A DNA stretch of 64,000 bases from contig CANLWN010000003.1 in the NCBI GenBank assembly GCA_947494825.1, positions 558,001 through 622,000 of the forward strand, read 5' to 3'. This DNA is from an uncultured Flavobacteriaceae bacterium (GTDB taxonomy: Bacteria > Bacteroidota > Bacteroidia > Flavobacteriales > Flavobacteriaceae). The position numbers were made by a program, and so were the translations under genes. The notes under the pieces are model-generated. The model saw only the letters and a program-made list of their open reading frames with translations. It was not told the DNA's origin and did not search any database. This document shows positions 17,424-26,581 of the stretch, piece by piece. Each line of letters opens with the position of its first letter. Position 1 is the first letter of the stretch.

Positions 17424-18371
17424 ATGCGCAACCGGCACAGTTTCTTATCACTACTCGCATTGGCTTTTCTTTTGCAAAGCTGTAAAACCGATAGCCCAAA
17501 CAATCCCTATCTAGGTCTGGAACCTCCGGATAGCATCCCTAAATTGTTTGCCCCGTCCGTAGTGAATACCGATGCCATAGAAATTAATACGGTGTTCAAC
17601 GCCTCTTTTACGGAATTGTTTTTTACGCGAATCATGGGTGGCAGGTTTGTTATACATCATTCTGAATTAATTGAGGATAATTGGACGGCACCCCGACCCA
17701 TTCAGATGTTTGCGGACCAGGAGGCCAATTCCGTAGCTATTGATCCATCCATTACGCAAGATGGCAATACCATGTATTTTCTCGGGATAAGCCCCGAGGA
17801 TCGTGCCAAGAACGCGAAACCGGATATTTACAGGAGTCAAAAAATAAACGGCATATGGCAAATCGCCTCAAAGGTGGGATATCCCGTATCTACAGATGAA
17901 TATGCAGAATCCTATCCCGTAGTAGTTGCTGATGGAAGTATCTATTTCACCTCCGACCGTCCGGGCAGTTTGGGCAAACGTGATATTTATCGCGTCCAAT
18001 ATCTGGGGGGAGGAAAATTTGATACCCCAGCAAATATTGGTCCCGAGGTGAACTCGGAAAAAAATGAACGCAGCACCTATGTTTCACCCGATGAAAGCTT
18101 TTTGATTACCGGAAACACCCAAACGGACGAAAAAGGGTTTGCAGTGTCCTTCAAAAAGGATAACAAATGGCAAACACCCGTTTATTTTAACTTTGGCGCA
18201 TCTTTACTCAAAGATTGGATTTATTTTTGTCCGTATATGTCCCCGGACGGCAAGTATTTTTTCTTTTCAAGAAGATACAGTGATCCTCCTGAGAGTGGGT
18301 GGAAAGGGGCAACCAAAGGAGAAGTGTATTGGGTAAATGCCAGCGGTATTTTTAATCTTAAAGGAAAATGA
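17424..18371 (+). CDS. Lipoprotein with PD40 (TolB-like) beta-propeller
   Basis: A 315-residue protein started at the ATG at 17424, which gives a standard lipoprotein signal peptide: LLALAFLLQSC with Cys20. The frame is open 17 codons upstream, but that stretch has no signal character. The body has repeated PD40/WD40-like units: DPSITQDGNTMYFLG, YPVVVADGSIYFTSDRPGSLGKRDIYRV, and YVSPDESFLITG. These propellers in Bacteroidota are usually envelope proteins of unknown ligand, some with OmpA-like partners. The stop overlaps the start of the acetyltransferase gene by 4 bp (ATGA), so the two are translationally coupled. Confidence 0.85.
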   Translation: MRNRHSFLSLLALAFLLQSCKTDSPNNPYLGLEPPDSIPKLFAPSVVNTDAIEINTVFNASFTELFFTRIMGGRFVIHHSELIEDNWTAPRPIQMFADQEANSVAIDPSITQDGNTMYFLGISPEDRAKNAKPDIYRSQKINGIWQIASKVGYPVSTDEYAESYPVVVADGSIYFTSDRPGSLGKRDIYRVQYLGGGKFDTPANIGPEVNSEKNERSTYVSPDESFLITGNTQTDEKGFAVSFKKDNKWQTPVYFNFGASLLKDWIYFCPYMSPDGKYFFFSRRYSDPPESGWKGATKGEVYWVNASGIFNLKGK

Positions 18372-18865
18372 ACATTGAATTTAAGCGCCTAACGGAGGTT
18401 ACAAAATCGGATATCATGGAATTGATGAACAATCCGTTGGTGAAACGACAAATGCCCTTGTTGAAAGATGGTTTTGATGAAAGCGCTTGTGATCGGTTTG
18501 TAGCGGCCAAGGAACAGCTTTGGACCGAGCATGGCTATGGCCCGTGGGCGTTTATCATCAATGACCGGTTTGCCGGCTGGGGCGGATTGCAGCCGGAGCG
18601 CGGGGAGGCCGACTTGGCCTTGGTGCTGCATCCGGATTTCTGGGGCACGGGCAAGGTCTTGTATAAAGAAATCATCCGCAGGGCCTTTGGCGAATTAGGG
18701 TTGGATTCCGTTACCGTGTTGTTTCCACCCTCGAGAACCCGAATTAAGGGGTTTTTGCGCCTCGGGTTCAAGGAAGATACCACCATGGAGATCGGCAATG
18801 AACGGTTTATCCGGTATCGATTGGAGAAAGCGGTTACGCTTGAAAGCAAGAAAGAAAATGGCTAG
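18368..18865 (+). CDS. GNAT family N-acetyltransferase
   Basis: A 165-residue acetyltransferase of the RimJ/RimL-like GNAT type. Visible marks are a start MNIEFKRLTEVTKSDIMELMNNP, a central AGWGGLQPERGEADLALVLHPDFWGTGKVLYKEI with the acetyl-CoA-binding G-T-G-K turn at about 96-99, and a C-terminal LGLDSVTVLFPPSRTRIKGFLRLGFKE. The usual R/Q-x-x-G-x-G/A motif is shortened here. It overlaps the upstream lipoprotein gene by 4 bp. The substrate is unknown; coupling to a propeller lipoprotein gives no clear hint. Confidence 0.85.
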   Translation: MNIEFKRLTEVTKSDIMELMNNPLVKRQMPLLKDGFDESACDRFVAAKEQLWTEHGYGPWAFIINDRFAGWGGLQPERGEADLALVLHPDFWGTGKVLYKEIIRRAFGELGLDSVTVLFPPSRTRIKGFLRLGFKEDTTMEIGNERFIRYRLEKAVTLESKKENG

Positions 18866-18901
18866 GACTGCATAAAATGTATTAACACATCTTACACAAA
18901 A

Positions 18902-18950
18902 CGTTACATCCTGTTTTTTGTAAAGTCCCGCAAAGGGAACGTTTTATGGT
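18902..18950 (+). repeat. Direct repeat, left copy, flanking the hydrolase/DUF6090 pair
   Basis: Begins CGTTAC and contains TTTTTGTAAAGTCCCGCAAA followed by GGGAACGTTTTATGG. A diverged copy in the same orientation lies at 20821-20870, after the DUF6090 gene, with TTTTTGTAAAATCCCGTAAA followed by TGGAAGGTTTTATAG. The two bracket the genes at 19046-20773. Confidence 0.6.
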
Positions 18951-19045
18951 ACGACCACATTTGTTCATACTTATACACGCATTGTTCGTATATTGGATAT
19001 ATAACCAATGGCACTATTCTTAAGTTATCGGGTGTAATAAAAACG

Positions 19046-19924
19046 ATGCATATGAAACCAATAATAATTGCAGTCCTATGTTTATTCCTTCAAGGGGTAA
19101 GCGGACAATCTTTAAGCAAGTTGACCATCCCAAATGGATTCATTAACTATTTTTCGGCGGGTCAGGGAGAGATAATCGTGTTTATTCATGGGGGGCAAGA
19201 AGACTATAGAGTATTCATGCCTCAAACAGAATTACTTAGCAATGAATTTCAAGTGGTTACCTATAGTAGGCGTTATAATTTTCCAAATAACAATGAAATC
19301 AAAGGGGAGTATGGTGTTAAAACAGAGGCTGCTGATTTGAAGGTTTTAATTTCAATGTTTGATAAACCTGTGCACCTGGTAGGGCATAGTTATGGTGGGT
19401 TAATCGCTTTGGAATTCGCTGTACGCAATCCCAAAATGCTCAAAAGTCTAACACTTTCCGAACCGGCTTTGGTGAATTGGCTAAATGATATCCCCAAATG
19501 TGAATCTTGGTATGAAACCGTTCAGGAGAAACTCATTAATGAAACACGAGATGCTTTCATAACTAAGGATACCACCTTGATAATGAAAGAGTTATTTGAA
19601 TTTTTTGCTGGCGCTGACATACAAAATCAGATTCCGCCTGAGGTGTTAAGTATGCTAAAGGCAAATCTTAGGGAAATGGAGGTCTTAGTGAATTCTCCTG
19701 CTGGGTTTGATTCTCCCTCCCCGGAAGATGTAAAGGCTTTGGATATACCTTTGATGATTTTGACATCAGAGAAAACAATGCCAATGTTGACCTGCACAAA
19801 CGCCAAACTAATTGAGATCAAACCTCGGGCAACGCATCACCACTTAACAGAGGCTGGACACGAAATGTGGATGACCCACCCCAGGGAATTATCTGTTCAT
19901 ATATCAAATTTCATCAAGAATTAG
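19046..19924 (+). CDS. Secreted alpha/beta hydrolase
   Basis: A 292-residue alpha/beta-hydrolase with a signal peptide (IIIAVLCLFLQGVSGQ) and the fold elements in order: GEIIVFIHGGQEDYRVF (oxyanion His-Gly-Gly), the nucleophile elbow GHSYGG at about residue 114-119, a lid region, and a C-terminal GHEMW that supplies the catalytic His. The acid is probably in the strand IPLMILTSEKT. It resembles non-haem haloperoxidase/esterase-type hydrolases; the substrate is unknown. A second ATG two codons in (19052) is an equally good start. A repeat element follows it at about 19932-20011. Confidence 0.85.
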   Translation: MHMKPIIIAVLCLFLQGVSGQSLSKLTIPNGFINYFSAGQGEIIVFIHGGQEDYRVFMPQTELLSNEFQVVTYSRRYNFPNNNEIKGEYGVKTEAADLKVLISMFDKPVHLVGHSYGGLIALEFAVRNPKMLKSLTLSEPALVNWLNDIPKCESWYETVQEKLINETRDAFITKDTTLIMKELFEFFAGADIQNQIPPEVLSMLKANLREMEVLVNSPAGFDSPSPEDVKALDIPLMILTSEKTMPMLTCTNAKLIEIKPRATHHHLTEAGHEMWMTHPRELSVHISNFIKN

Positions 19925-19931
19925 CATACTT

Positions 19932-20011
19932 GCAAGTTGGTCAAAAAGTAGTATTTTCACGGGTATAGTATGGATATACGGAAATTTCTTTATATCCATT
20001 AGTTAGCCCTT
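19932..20011 (+). repeat. TATTTTCA intergenic element, copy 1, with GTTAGCC cassette arm
   Basis: Contains CAAGTTGGTCAAAAAGTAG, then TATTTTCACGGGTATAGTAT, then GGATATACGGAAATTTC, and ends with GTTAGCCCTT (20002-20011). Copies with the same order of blocks occur at 46290-46369 and 46990-47066. The terminal GTTAGCC is complementary to GGCTAAC at the end of the next gene (20765-20774). Each copy sits a short distance before the start of a single accessory gene. Confidence 0.65.
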
Positions 20012-20032
20012 AGTACGACCAACTATTGACCA

Positions 20033-20773
20033 ATGATAAAAATTTTTCGAAAAACTAGACAAAAATTCCTGGCTGAAAACAAGTTCAGTAAATATTTGGT
20101 TTACGCCATTGGAGAAATCATTCTGGTTGTTATTGGAATTTTGATCGCATTACAAATCAATAATTGGAATGAAAGTCGAAAGGATGACCTCCAACTTCAG
20201 GAGTATGAACAAAGTCTTATAGGAGAGCTAAGAACCGATTTAGCCAGGTTGAAGGCGCTTGACAGCGTGAACAGTAAAAAAAAGAAGGCCATCAAAAATT
20301 ATTTTGATTATTACCATTCTGAAAACCCGGAATCCGAAGTCCTATTACAAGAAATGAACGGCTTGGATATTTCAAAAAGGGCTTTCTATACCACCACTTA
20401 TACCATTGAGGACTTAATTACCACAGGGAATTTGACCCTATTTCCCGAATCGAAAAGGATTGCCATATTAAAGCTCAAAAATGTTCACGAACAATATTCG
20501 TTTTATGAATCTTCCAGTATGCAAGACGTTGCATTGTACGAGCAGGAAATAAAGAAGCACTTTGATTTGGTATTACTAACAGGATTATCGGGTAAAGAAA
20601 GGGAAGAAACCAAAAGTTGGGAGTTAAATCCCGAATCAAACCAATTGAGGATACTGAACAACTCAGTCGTTGAAAGCCTAAAATTGTTCGAGTTTCAAAG
20701 TGAACTGTACCAGGTCATTATCAAAGAGACCACGGAACTTCTGGAACTATTATCCAAGAATACCAATGGCTAA
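20033..20773 (+). CDS. DUF6090 family membrane-anchored protein
   Basis: A 246-residue protein with the family-typical start MIKIFRKTRQKFLAENKFSKYLVYAIGEI, then one membrane helix (VVIGILIALQINNWNES, about 32-50) and a long, mostly helical extracytoplasmic region rich in Lys and Glu. DUF6090 proteins are abundant as scattered single genes in Flavobacteriaceae and have no assigned function. The gene is bracketed by GTTAGCCCTT before and AATGGCTAAC at its stop codon, 9 of 10 positions complementary, like the units at 46.4-48.9 kb. Confidence 0.85.
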   Translation: MIKIFRKTRQKFLAENKFSKYLVYAIGEIILVVIGILIALQINNWNESRKDDLQLQEYEQSLIGELRTDLARLKALDSVNSKKKKAIKNYFDYYHSENPESEVLLQEMNGLDISKRAFYTTTYTIEDLITTGNLTLFPESKRIAILKLKNVHEQYSFYESSSMQDVALYEQEIKKHFDLVLLTGLSGKEREETKSWELNPESNQLRILNNSVVESLKLFEFQSELYQVIIKETTELLELLSKNTNG

Positions 20774-20820
20774 CAACAACGATAACCTGCCTGCCAGGAA
20801 TCTAACATACGAGCCTGGAC

Positions 20821-20870
20821 CGTTACCAATTTTATTTTTGTAAAATCCCGTAAATGGAAGGTTTTATAGA
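20821..20870 (+). repeat. Direct repeat, right copy
   Basis: Same orientation as the copy at 18902-18950; both start CGTTAC and share TTTTTGTAAA-TCCCG-AAA-GGAA-GTTTTAT. It also follows a CCTGCCTGCCA word (20791-20801) that recurs after the serine hydrolase gene near 48880. It ends at the convergent permease stop. Confidence 0.6.
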
Positions 20871-20871
20871 C

Positions 20872-23286
20872 TTAATCTGCTCGTAAGCTCTCTACCGGAT
20901 TGGCCTGGGCCACCTTTAGCGTCTGGAAACCAACTGTTGATAAGGCTATAACGAACGCTCCCAGTCCGCCAAGAACAAAAACCACCCAAGTAATATCAAT
21001 ACGGTAGGTGTATTCTTCCAACCATTGTCCCATAAAATGCCAGGCTATTGGTGCAGCTATCAGAAAGGCTATAGCAATCAGCACAATAAATTCCTTGGAA
21101 AACAGATATAAAATATTACTGACCGTCGCTCCCAAAACTTTTCGAATACCCGCTTCTTTTATACGTTGGTTCACCATAAAGGAAGCCAGTCCGTAAAGCC
21201 CTAAACAGCTCAATAAAATAGCTATGATAGCAAACAACTTGTACATTTGGGAAAGCTTTTTTTCCTCTGCATAAAAATTGGCTATTTTGTCATCCAAGAA
21301 TTGGTGCTCAAAGGCATAATTGGGAAAGGTATCGTCCCATGTTTTTTCTATGGCCGTTATCGTGTTCGAAATATTGTTCGTCGCCAATTTGATTCCCGCC
21401 ATACCGAGCCAACTTTTTCTATTTACCATTATTATTGGGGACATTCCGTCTTTAAAAGTACTACTGTGGTAATCTTTTATCACGCCAACTATTTCTCCTT
21501 CTATTCGGCCACCTGCAAGACGTATCTTTTTGTTCAGGATCTCGTTTCCGTTAGTAACCCCAAGACGTTTCATCAGATCTTCGTTCAGAAGAATTTCTGT
21601 GGCTTCAGAAGATTTTTTTACATTTCTGCCGGCCACTAAAGAAAGTCCATAGGTTTCCAAATATTTATGGTCGATTCCTTTTCGGATGCTATAAAAGTCA
21701 GTTTCTTCGGAAGCGTTGTCATAAACGAACCTGGTCCAGTTATTTGTTCTGTACTCCGTGGGAGTATTCGAACTAAAGCTAACATTCTGGATACCGTTTA
21801 TATCCAATAGCGAGTTGCTTAGATAGTCAATTTTATCTATGCTAACGCTATCCGTGGGTATCAATACGTTTACAATGGCCTCTTTATCATAACCCATGGA
21901 TTGATTGGTAAAATAGTCCATTTGTTTTACGGTAATCAGTGTTCCAAAAATTAGTGCTTGCGCAATTGTAAATTGAAAAACAACTAGGCTTCGTCTTAAG
22001 GTAATCCCTTCGGTCTTACCAACTTTTCCCTGATTTTTGAGAGCGGAAATAGGATTAAATTTAGAAAGCACCAATGAGGGATAAAATCCTGCCAAAAAGG
22101 TTACAACAATCGCCATGGCACTAGTTAAAATCAAGGTTTTCAAATTTAAGACCGAAGAAATGGACAAGGGTAAATCAAGAAGCTTGCCGATCCATGGTAA
22201 CGACATAATGACAATCATGGATGCAATACAAATAGATGCTACAACGATTATTAGGGTTTCGGAAAGGAACTGCGCCTTCAATTGAATTCTTGTGCCCCCG
22301 ATAACTTTTCGTACCCCTATCTCTTTTGACCGATTTACAGCCTGTGCTGTGGATAGGTTGATGAAATTGATACAGGCGATCAAAAGAATGAAAATCCCAA
22401 TGAGCCAAAGGACATGTATGAGTTTCTTGCTTATCGTTTTTCCACTGTAATTTCCGGCCAGCGCATCATAATGAATCTTATCCAATGATTGCAATAAGTG
22501 AATATCTTTATTAGCGCCAGTCTTTTTTTCCTTGGACAATACTTTTAATCTGGCATTGATATCACTTTCAGAAACATTTGGTGGTAATAGCACAAAACAA
22601 CCAAATCTTCCGTTGGTACCATTCCAATTATCGGAGTTTTTAAAGTTGGTAGTAAATCCGGTACCATAGGATATTACCGCTTTAAACCGTAAATCCGTAT
22701 TTGGGGGCATTGCTCCGAGAATTCCCGTGACGGTCAAAATTTCATTGTTATTCCACTTTATCGTCTCTCCTACCGCGTTCTCCCAACCGCCAAAATATCT
22801 CTCGGCGGTTTCTTTCGCAAGTACAACATTATTCAGGTCTTTTAAGGTAGCAGGTGCACCCGCTAGCCATTCGTAGTCCAAGATGTCGAACAAAGAAGGC
22901 TCGACTAAAAACACTCCGTTTTTTTCCTTGAACTTTTTAACGGGATTACCTTTATTGTCCAGCACCAATATTTGATCATCGCCATCAGAATATATTGCCG
23001 ATACCTTTTCCAATTCAGGAAAAGAGCTTTTTAACTCTTCGGGTAATGGATACGGGACCCCGCTGCCATAGAAGATTTCAGGCTCTGCATGGTGGTACTC
23101 GGTCAACACACGATAGACACGGTCTTGCTTTTCATGATAGTCATCAAAACTCGATTCAAATTGAGTAATAATAAAGATCATCAAACAAACGGCAATCCCC
23201 AAAGCCAAACCCCCGATATTGATCAGGGCATGGCTTTTTCGCCGGATTAAATTTCTGAAGGCTACTCTAAAGTGGTTTTTAAACAT
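20872..23286 (-). CDS. ABC transporter permease, FtsX/MacB type
   Basis: An 804-residue permease with the double FtsX layout: cytoplasmic start MFKNHFRVAFRNLIRRKSHA, membrane helix 1 (about 20-42), periplasmic MacB_PCD domain, three helices with the motif NRSKEIGVRKVIGGTR (about 320-335), a second periplasmic domain, and the final FtsX domain with RIKEAGIRKVLGATV and three helices. It ends ANPVESLRAD, the usual last residues. The partner ATPase is not in the window. Its start is 28 bp after the stop of the next permease gene, so they form one operon. Confidence 0.93.
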   Translation of the reverse strand: MFKNHFRVAFRNLIRRKSHALINIGGLALGIAVCLMIFIITQFESSFDDYHEKQDRVYRVLTEYHHAEPEIFYGSGVPYPLPEELKSSFPELEKVSAIYSDGDDQILVLDNKGNPVKKFKEKNGVFLVEPSLFDILDYEWLAGAPATLKDLNNVVLAKETAERYFGGWENAVGETIKWNNNEILTVTGILGAMPPNTDLRFKAVISYGTGFTTNFKNSDNWNGTNGRFGCFVLLPPNVSESDINARLKVLSKEKKTGANKDIHLLQSLDKIHYDALAGNYSGKTISKKLIHVLWLIGIFILLIACINFINLSTAQAVNRSKEIGVRKVIGGTRIQLKAQFLSETLIIVVASICIASMIVIMSLPWIGKLLDLPLSISSVLNLKTLILTSAMAIVVTFLAGFYPSLVLSKFNPISALKNQGKVGKTEGITLRRSLVVFQFTIAQALIFGTLITVKQMDYFTNQSMGYDKEAIVNVLIPTDSVSIDKIDYLSNSLLDINGIQNVSFSSNTPTEYRTNNWTRFVYDNASEETDFYSIRKGIDHKYLETYGLSLVAGRNVKKSSEATEILLNEDLMKRLGVTNGNEILNKKIRLAGGRIEGEIVGVIKDYHSSTFKDGMSPIIMVNRKSWLGMAGIKLATNNISNTITAIEKTWDDTFPNYAFEHQFLDDKIANFYAEEKKLSQMYKLFAIIAILLSCLGLYGLASFMVNQRIKEAGIRKVLGATVSNILYLFSKEFIVLIAIAFLIAAPIAWHFMGQWLEEYTYRIDITWVVFVLGGLGAFVIALSTVGFQTLKVAQANPVESLRAD

Positions 23287-23314
23287 GGTTCCCGTTCTTG
23301 ATGATGATGTTATT

Positions 23315-25696
23315 TCATTCCGTTCGCAAACTTTTCACAGGGTTGGCGTTCGCCGCCTTGATAGCTTGCAAACTTATTGTAATCATAGCGATGGTTATGG
23401 TTAAGATCCCAGAGACCATAAAGGCCCACCAACCCATATTGATTCTATATTCAAATTGTAAAAGCCAATTGTTCATAAGGTACCAGGCTATGGGCGAAGC
23501 GAGCAAAATGGATAGTCCGATCAATTTCAGAAAACCCGATGACAATAGTTTCAATATCCCAAATGAAGTTGAACCCAATACTTTCCGAATACCGATTTCC
23601 TTTATCCTAATCTCAGTATTAAATGCCGCTAGCCCAAATAACCCGAGACAAGAAATGAAAATAGCCAAGAATGCAAAGTACCGGGAAAGGCTCAAAATAC
23701 GTATTACGGAAAGATATTGCGCATTGAATGCCTGATCTTGAAAGGTGAAATTAAAATTATACCCCGGGTTGTAGCTCATATACGCTTGCTTGATCTTTTC
23801 AATGGTCGCTACTTCGTTGCCCGGTGCCATTCGAACCATGGCCAAGCTCATATTTTTTTGGGCATACCTAAAAACAACCGGCGAAATGGGCATTATGACC
23901 GAGGCCGTGTGAAAATTCTTCATGACCCCCAAAATGGTCTTGTCCTCTCCCCAGAGTTTTATTTTTTTCCCTATTGGATCCTTTATTCCCATTAATCTAA
24001 TAGCTTCTTCATTTACTACAAGATAAGATTCTGGTGACCCAAGCTCCTCGGTAAATGTGTCCCCTTCTATCATTTCAATGTTCAAGGTTTGTATTAAATT
24101 TTCATCTACACGACGAAGTACAAAATCAATCTCCAAGTTTTCCGCTTTCCCCGGCCAATCAATGCCATAGGTAGAGGAGCCCCCATCTTCACTGATTAGG
24201 GTTTCACTAATACCACCAACATGTTCTACCCCCTCTATGTTTTCAATCTCATCGAACAACGGTGACGCATTCTCGTATGCCTTGCCCTCAAGATTTATCT
24301 GGACCATATTTTCCTTTTGATACCCTAAAGGTTTGGTAAGTGCGAAATTTATCTGATCGTTAACGATCAATACCGATATGATCAACACTAGCGATGCCAT
24401 AAATTGAAAGACCACCAGCCCCTTGCGCGCCAACAATTCCGATCCCTTACTTTGAAACTTCCCTTTTAAGGAGGCCATCGGACTAAATGCCGAGAGGTAA
24501 AATGCTGGGTAGCTTCCCGATAGTAATCCCGTCAGCAAAGTAGCTGTTAGCAAGATCCAGGCATTTTGGAAGATCAAATGTATACCAAGTTCCTTTCCTG
24601 TAATGAAATTAAAGACGGGTATAAGAAGTATGACGATCATTATGGCCACTATCAAGGAAAGAAAGGTAATTAAAACCGACTCTGTCAAAAACTGGGCGAT
24701 TAAATTCCCCTTAGTACCGCCAACGGCCTTTTTGATCCCTATTTCCTTAGATCTTCGTGAAACCCTGGCCGTTGACAGGTTCATAAAATTGATGCATGCA
24801 ATAAGCAAGACCAAAAGCGCAACAAAGGAAAACAACTTTACATAGGTTATCCGTCCACCGCTTTGAACTCCATTTTCATAATTGCCTTTTAGGTAGGTAT
24901 CCGAGAATTTTCTGGTAAAAAGACTGAACGTATTGTATTCATCATACTTATCTATGAACCGTTCAATTTTCGAATTAAAAGCAGCAATGTCAACATTTGG
25001 TTTAAGCAATAGGTAGGTGCTTGGCCCGGTATTGATCCATAGTAACCCATTGGTCCATATATCTTCCAAGAATTTTTTCTTGGTTGCTACAAAACTGAAC
25101 TTCATCGTCGAATTGTTGGGGGTGTCCTTGAAGACTCCGGTCACCTTGGCACGCTGTTCTTTTCCGAACATAGTGTATACCATCTGACTGTTCACAGCAC
25201 CTTCGACTGACCCAAACAGTTTTACGGCAAAACTTTCTGAAACGACAATCGCATCCTTATCGGCAAGTACTTGGGATGCCGTACCTCGAATCAAGGGGAA
25301 GGTAAATGCATTGAAAAAAGATTTACTGGCAAAAAGTCCTCCGGTCTTAAAATTGTTCTCCTCGTTTCTAAAGGTAATTCCCTGCCCGAATTTTTCAAGG
25401 TCCATGACGGTAATAGCATGTTCTACTTCGGGTAAATCTTTCTCCATGGCCTCGGCAAGCGGCCCCTGAGTACCGTCAAGAACTCTACTAATTCCGTTTT
25501 CCTCGCTCTTCATCATTACTTGATAAAGATTTGGGTCATTCGTGTGAAACCTATCGACATGTACTTCGTCGGAGACCCAAAAAAAGATTAAAAAGGCACT
25601 GGCCAATCCTGTGGAAAGACCAAGGATATTGATCAATGAAAACAGGGGGTTTTTCTTTAGGTTCCGCCAAGCTATTTTAAGATGGGTTTTGAACAC
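23315..25696 (-). CDS. ABC transporter permease, FtsX/MacB type
   Basis: A 793-residue permease, first gene of a two-permease operon. Start MFKTHLKIAWRNLKKNPLFS, one helix, a MacB_PCD periplasmic domain, the FtsX motif SRRSKEIGIKKAVGGTKGN (about 314-332), a second periplasmic domain, the motif RIKEIGIRKVLGSTS, and a final ANPVKSLRTE. It is likely an envelope efflux or stress transporter subunit; the substrate is unknown. The upstream element at 25865-25901 is shared with the permease gene at the left edge, suggesting joint control of all three. Confidence 0.93.
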   Translation of the reverse strand: MFKTHLKIAWRNLKKNPLFSLINILGLSTGLASAFLIFFWVSDEVHVDRFHTNDPNLYQVMMKSEENGISRVLDGTQGPLAEAMEKDLPEVEHAITVMDLEKFGQGITFRNEENNFKTGGLFASKSFFNAFTFPLIRGTASQVLADKDAIVVSESFAVKLFGSVEGAVNSQMVYTMFGKEQRAKVTGVFKDTPNNSTMKFSFVATKKKFLEDIWTNGLLWINTGPSTYLLLKPNVDIAAFNSKIERFIDKYDEYNTFSLFTRKFSDTYLKGNYENGVQSGGRITYVKLFSFVALLVLLIACINFMNLSTARVSRRSKEIGIKKAVGGTKGNLIAQFLTESVLITFLSLIVAIMIVILLIPVFNFITGKELGIHLIFQNAWILLTATLLTGLLSGSYPAFYLSAFSPMASLKGKFQSKGSELLARKGLVVFQFMASLVLIISVLIVNDQINFALTKPLGYQKENMVQINLEGKAYENASPLFDEIENIEGVEHVGGISETLISEDGGSSTYGIDWPGKAENLEIDFVLRRVDENLIQTLNIEMIEGDTFTEELGSPESYLVVNEEAIRLMGIKDPIGKKIKLWGEDKTILGVMKNFHTASVIMPISPVVFRYAQKNMSLAMVRMAPGNEVATIEKIKQAYMSYNPGYNFNFTFQDQAFNAQYLSVIRILSLSRYFAFLAIFISCLGLFGLAAFNTEIRIKEIGIRKVLGSTSFGILKLLSSGFLKLIGLSILLASPIAWYLMNNWLLQFEYRINMGWWAFMVSGILTITIAMITISLQAIKAANANPVKSLRTE

Positions 25697-25864
25697 GGTT
25701 CTCTTTTTTAGATTGATGGATGTGTGAACCTTCCAGATGACCGGATAATTGCCTATGGCCGTTGAACAGTTTCAAAATTTCTATTTCTATATTCATGCCA
25801 AAAACGTAACTATTTGTATATCAAACTTTTATATCGAATTGACATTGAAGGGGTTCCAAGAAAT

Positions 25865-25901
25865 GTAAAATAACTTTACGGAAAGTGTCTAATATTTTTA
25901 C
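25865..25901 (-). promoter_or_regulatory. Conserved upstream element of FtsX permease operon (copy 2)
   Basis: GTAAA-N5-TTTAC, 2-nt gap, AAAGT, then AATATTTTTAC. It is the counterpart of the stretch at 1109-1145, with identical spacing and 30 of 37 identical bases by eye. It lies about 169 bp upstream of the ATG at 25696. Similarity continues towards the genes (ACGT, TATTTG/TTTGTATATCAA). It is a candidate binding site for a regulator shared by the permease genes. Confidence 0.5.
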
Positions 25902-26102
25902 GTTCTTTTTTGCAATTTAATCGGAGAATGCTTTCCTACCATGGTTTACTGGTTACAGTTCCAAAAAACCAACATTTTCCAAAAACACCCCTCCCTACTC
26001 CATACCTAGCGCCATAGGCTACGTCTTGTTCTTTTCGTATTCGGTCTCGTCAAAATCCTTTTTTCCGTTTCCTTTCCAAACTCGGGCCTAAGTTTTATTC
26101 GC

Positions 26103-26110
26103 TATATTTG
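26103..26110 (+). promoter_or_regulatory. -7 box TATATTTG
   Basis: Matches TAnnTTTG and lies 23 bp before the ATG at 26133. No clear -33 TTTG is seen upstream. Assigned on consensus. Confidence 0.45.
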
Positions 26111-26132
26111 AAAAAACACTAACGCCCCAAAT

Positions 26133-26546
26133 ATGAAACTAGTGAGATTTGCAACCGTTGCATTATGCCTATTTCTTTCCGCAAACGCTTTTGGTCAAAC
26201 GCAAACGACCAAAGATGATGAAACCAACAAAGTTTGGATTTTTACCGACAAGGAACGCGACAGCATGCAGATCTGGTTTTACAACCGCGCTACGGCCATG
26301 GGGCTTTCCGATGAGATCCGGGAGGAATATTACAACATTATCCTCTACCATTCCTTTAAAATGGCTCGTCTTGATGACAAAGACAAAGGTTTTACCCCAA
26401 CAGAAATACGAACAAAATTTGACGCCTTGCTCGCCAAACAGCACTCGGAAGTTAAAGCCATTTTAAACGAGGAACAATTTGGACTTTATTTAAAAAAATA
26501 TGACCTTTTATTGAAGAGCGTGTTCGAAAGAAATGGTTGGGAGTAG
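26133..26546 (+). CDS. Small secreted hypothetical protein
   Basis: A 137-residue protein with a clear signal peptide (MKLVRFATVALCLFLSANAFGQ). The mature part is helical and charged: KERDSMQIWFYNRATAMGLSDEIREEYYNIILYH, then TEIRTKFDALLAKQHSEVKAILNEEQFGLYLKKYD. The last phrase resembles the L-x-x-x-Q motif regions of Spy/CpxP-like periplasmic proteins, but the family link is weak. It stands alone, convergent with the cyclase gene. Confidence 0.75.
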   Translation: MKLVRFATVALCLFLSANAFGQTQTTKDDETNKVWIFTDKERDSMQIWFYNRATAMGLSDEIREEYYNIILYHSFKMARLDDKDKGFTPTEIRTKFDALLAKQHSEVKAILNEEQFGLYLKKYDLLLKSVFERNGWE

Positions 26547-26581
26547 GAAACCTGTTTTAAGCGTGTACCATAGTTGTTATG

